9,105 bases of DNA from CAZYBG01 sp964645155 (lineage in GTDB: Bacteria; Pseudomonadota; Alphaproteobacteria; Rhodobacterales; Rhodobacteraceae). Position 1 is the stretch's first letter. The number at the start of each line of letters is the position of its first letter. The stretch spans positions 1 through 9,105 of the forward strand of contig CAZYBG010000109.1 of assembly GCA_964645155.1 (NCBI GenBank), read 5' to 3'. Below the pieces are notes generated by a model that saw nothing but the letters and a program-made list of their open reading frames with translations, was not told the origin of the DNA and did no database searches. Made by a program: the position numbers and the translations under genes. This document shows, piece after piece, positions 7,371-9,105 of the stretch.

Positions 7371-8659
7371 CCGAGCATTTCCTCTTCCTCGGCAACCAGG
7401 ACCTGAACGGCATCCTGCGCGGCCGCTCGGTACCCCGGGCCCGCGCCGCCGCCGCGCTGGACCACGGGCTGCCCTGGGTTCCCGCCAACATCACCATCGG
7501 TGCGCTGAACACGCTGCCGCCCGACAATCCCTTCGGCCCGGTGGGCGAGATCCGCCTGGTGCCCGACCCCGCGACGCGCCTCACCGTTCCGGGAAGCGAC
7601 CGCGCCACGCCCTTCGATCTCGTCCTGTGCGACGCGCGCATGATGGACGGCGCGCCCTGGGGCGCCTGCGCCCGCACCGCGCTGAAGGACGCCGCTGCCG
7701 CGCTCGAGGCCGAGACGGGGATCACCCTCAAGGTCGCCTTCGAGCACGAGTTCACCGTGCACGGGCTCGACGAGCCGACGCATGTGGCGTTCTCGCTCTC
7801 GGCCGGGCGGGCCGGGTCGGCGCTTGCCGACCGCGTCCTCGCCACGCTGGACGGCGGCGGCTTCACGCTCGACCAGTTCGTGGCCGAATACGGGCCGGGC
7901 CAGTACGAGATCGCCGGCCAGCCCGCCGGCCCGCTGGCGGCCGCCGACCGTACGGTGCTGACGCTCGAGACCATCCGCGCCGCGGCGCGCGACCTCGGCC
8001 TGCGCGCCAGCTTCCTGCCGAAGCCCGCGCCCGACCGGGTCGGCAACGGCGTCCACATCCACTTCTCGCTCTGGCAGGGCGGGCGGAACATCACCGCCGG
8101 GCCGGGCTGGCTGACCGCGCAGTCGGGCCCCTTCGTCGCGGGCATTCTCGAGCACGCCGCGACGGTGGTGCCGCTGACGGTCTGCTCGGCGAACTCCTAC
8201 GCGCGCTTCCGGCCGCAATCCTGGGTCGGCTCCTACATCTGCGCGGGCCTGCGCAATCGCGAGGCGATGGTGCGGCTCGTCCCGCGCGCGCCTGGCGCGG
8301 GGGGGTTTCCGCAGGCATCGCTCGAGTTCCGCGCCACCGATGCCACGGCGAACGTCTATCTCGCCCTCGCGGCGATCATCCATGCGGGTCTCGACGGTCT
8401 GCGCACCGGCGCCGCGCCGCCCGCCGACACCGCCGGCGATCCCGCCGCCCTGTCGCCCGGCGAGCGCGCCGCGCTCGGCCTGCGGCATCTGCCGACGACG
8501 ATCGCCGAGGCGCTCGCCGCCGAGCCGGCCCGCCGGGCATCGGCATGGTTCGGCGACCTGCTGGCAGAGGCGTATTTCTCCTGCCGCCGCAACGACGCCC
8601 GCCACGCCGCCGAACTCGACGACGAGACCCTCGCCGACAGGCTGGGCAAGGTCTACTGA
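7367..8659 (+). CDS. glutamine synthetase-family ligase, likely gamma-glutamyl-amine synthetase
   Basis: A 430-residue enzyme with the full glutamine synthetase fold; ATP-dependent ligation of glutamate gamma-carboxylate to an amine is the family reaction. The N-terminal beta-grasp starts with DLNGILRGR (12-20), typical of the PuuA branch. Catalytic-domain motifs follow: FEHEF (125-129), EYGPGQYEI (174-182), GNGVHIHFSLW (226-236), NSYARFRP (276-283), NREAMVRL (297-304) and LEFRATDATANVYLALAA (319-336). Likely metal ligands by alignment with E. coli GlnA are Glu126, Glu128, Glu174, Glu181, His230 and Glu320. The adenylylation tyrosine region reads DPAALSP (358-364) with no tyrosine, and the flap glutamate and ammonium-site aspartate seem absent, which argues against a housekeeping enzyme. 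Translation starts on the ATGA overlap with the amidohydrolase; AAGG lies 9 bases upstream. The amine substrate is unknown and presumably related to the imported compound. Confidence 0.9.
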   Translation: MTEHFLFLGNQDLNGILRGRSVPRARAAAALDHGLPWVPANITIGALNTLPPDNPFGPVGEIRLVPDPATRLTVPGSDRATPFDLVLCDARMMDGAPWGACARTALKDAAAALEAETGITLKVAFEHEFTVHGLDEPTHVAFSLSAGRAGSALADRVLATLDGGGFTLDQFVAEYGPGQYEIAGQPAGPLAAADRTVLTLETIRAAARDLGLRASFLPKPAPDRVGNGVHIHFSLWQGGRNITAGPGWLTAQSGPFVAGILEHAATVVPLTVCSANSYARFRPQSWVGSYICAGLRNREAMVRLVPRAPGAGGFPQASLEFRATDATANVYLALAAIIHAGLDGLRTGAAPPADTAGDPAALSPGERAALGLRHLPTTIAEALAAEPARRASAWFGDLLAEAYFSCRRNDARHAAELDDETLADRLGKVY

Positions 8660-8721
8660 GCCGCGCGGCGCGCCGGCCCGGTCGGTCGCGGGGCGCCCGC
8701 CGCAGCCCCGGGGTCGGCCGG
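8660..8721. other. convergent intergenic gap with hairpin, possible terminator
   Basis: These 62 bases lie between the rightward ligase gene and the leftward TonB gene and are almost all G/C. Bases 8689-8694 (CGGGGC) pair with 8705-8710 (GCCCCG) around a 10-base loop. There is no T-run on either side. It could act as a shared terminator between convergent genes, but the evidence is only position and a short stem. Confidence 0.25.
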
Positions 8722-9105
8722 TCAGCCCCGGCTGTCGTACTCGACCCGGAACCGCCGCGGCGCGCCCTCCGGCGGTGGCGGAAACGGCGCCGCGCGGGCC
8801 AGATGCGCCAGCGCCGCGCGGTCGACCTCGGCCGATCCCGAACTGCGCAGGATGGCGCTGCCGGCCAGCGTGCCGTTCCCGGCGATCTCGAAGCCGACCA
8901 CCGCGGTGCCCCGGCGGCCGGCGGCCGGCTTCCGGGTGCGCGAAAGCTGCTGCATGACGAGGCCGGGATAGGTCGAGGCGGCGGCGTCGCCCGGCCCGGC
9001 GGCGGCCGATGCGGGATCGGCCGCCCGGCTGGCTTCGGCCGCGGCCTGCCCGTCGGCCTCGCCCCGGCGCTGCGCGGCATCGGCGCCCGGCGCCGGCGCG
9101 GCCTC
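8722..9105 (-). CDS. TonB-family energy transducer, C-terminal part (cut by window edge)
   Basis: The 3' end of a gene that enters from the right edge; 127 residues and the stop are visible. An Ala/Pro/Glu-rich stretch (the periplasm-spanning linker) leads to a TonB C-terminal domain starting at STYPGLVMQQLSR. It continues through GTAVVGFEIAGNGTLAGSA, the SSGSAEVDRAALAHL helix and the APFPPPPEGAPRRF segment, all typical of TonB. TonB passes proton-motive energy from ExbBD to outer-membrane receptors for iron complexes, cobalamin and similar ligands. The internal ATG at 8955 falls inside the domain and is not a credible start; the frame is open to the window edge. It runs opposite to the ligase gene and shows no sign of belonging to the nitrogen cluster; whether ExbB/ExbD or a receptor lies beyond the edge cannot be seen. 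Confidence 0.85.
   Translation of the reverse strand, partial: EAAPAPGADAAQRRGEADGQAAAEASRAADPASAAAGPGDAAASTYPGLVMQQLSRTRKPAAGRRGTAVVGFEIAGNGTLAGSAILRSSGSAEVDRAALAHLARAAPFPPPPEGAPRRFRVEYDSRG

Noticed and set aside
8356..8957. Frames on both strands overlapping the ligase end and the TonB segment
   Set aside because: Their translations are Arg/Pro/Ala-rich shadows; the ligase and TonB frames carry the recognisable domains.

Overview
The window is very GC-rich DNA (roughly 70-75% G+C by eye) with densely packed genes. Strong third-position G/C bias, LIV-type ABC transporter genes, a COG3931-type N-formylglutamate amidohydrolase and an alphaproteobacterial-looking TonB C-terminus suggest an alphaproteobacterium, most plausibly of the Rhodobacterales. 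That placement is an inference from protein style, not from a marker gene.

Layout. Most of the window is a minus-strand operon that starts near 6395 and runs leftward. It holds, in order: a fused LivM permease-LivG ATPase (6395-4503), a periplasmic substrate-binding protein (4498-3341), a LivF ATPase (3324-2620), a LivH permease (2615-1728), an RpiR-family regulator (1718-843) and an isochorismatase-family cysteine hydrolase (737-42). Gaps between the first five genes are 4 to 16 bases and the ribosome sites sit on the preceding stop codons, so these are almost certainly one transcript. The hydrolase follows after 105 bases and may also have its own promoter. Diverging from the same control region, two plus-strand genes overlap by ATGA: a COG3931-type amidohydrolase (6576-7370) and a glutamine-synthetase-fold ligase (7367-8659). 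At the right edge the 3' end of a TonB-type gene (9105-8722) converges on the ligase gene and is probably unrelated.

How it may work together. The set is a complete one-complex ABC importer, a regulator and three enzymes that make or break C-N bonds. The ligase has the metal-binding residues of the glutamine synthetase fold. It lacks the adenylylation tyrosine and, by eye, the residues that bind ammonium in true glutamine synthetase, so it looks like a gamma-glutamyl-amine ligase of the PuuA/GlnA3/GlnA4/IpuC kind. A reasonable inference is an inducible system that imports a small nitrogen compound (amine, amide or ureide) and releases its nitrogen through gamma-glutamylation and amide hydrolysis. 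The substrate cannot be read from the sequence.

Control. The 180-base divergent gap (6396-6575) holds a perfect inverted repeat, GTGACG-N4-CGTCAC, just downstream of a TTGACA box. It is a good candidate operator for the RpiR regulator, whose SIS domain lacks the usual sugar-phosphate loop. No RNA genes, insertion sequences, CRISPR arrays or phage elements were seen.
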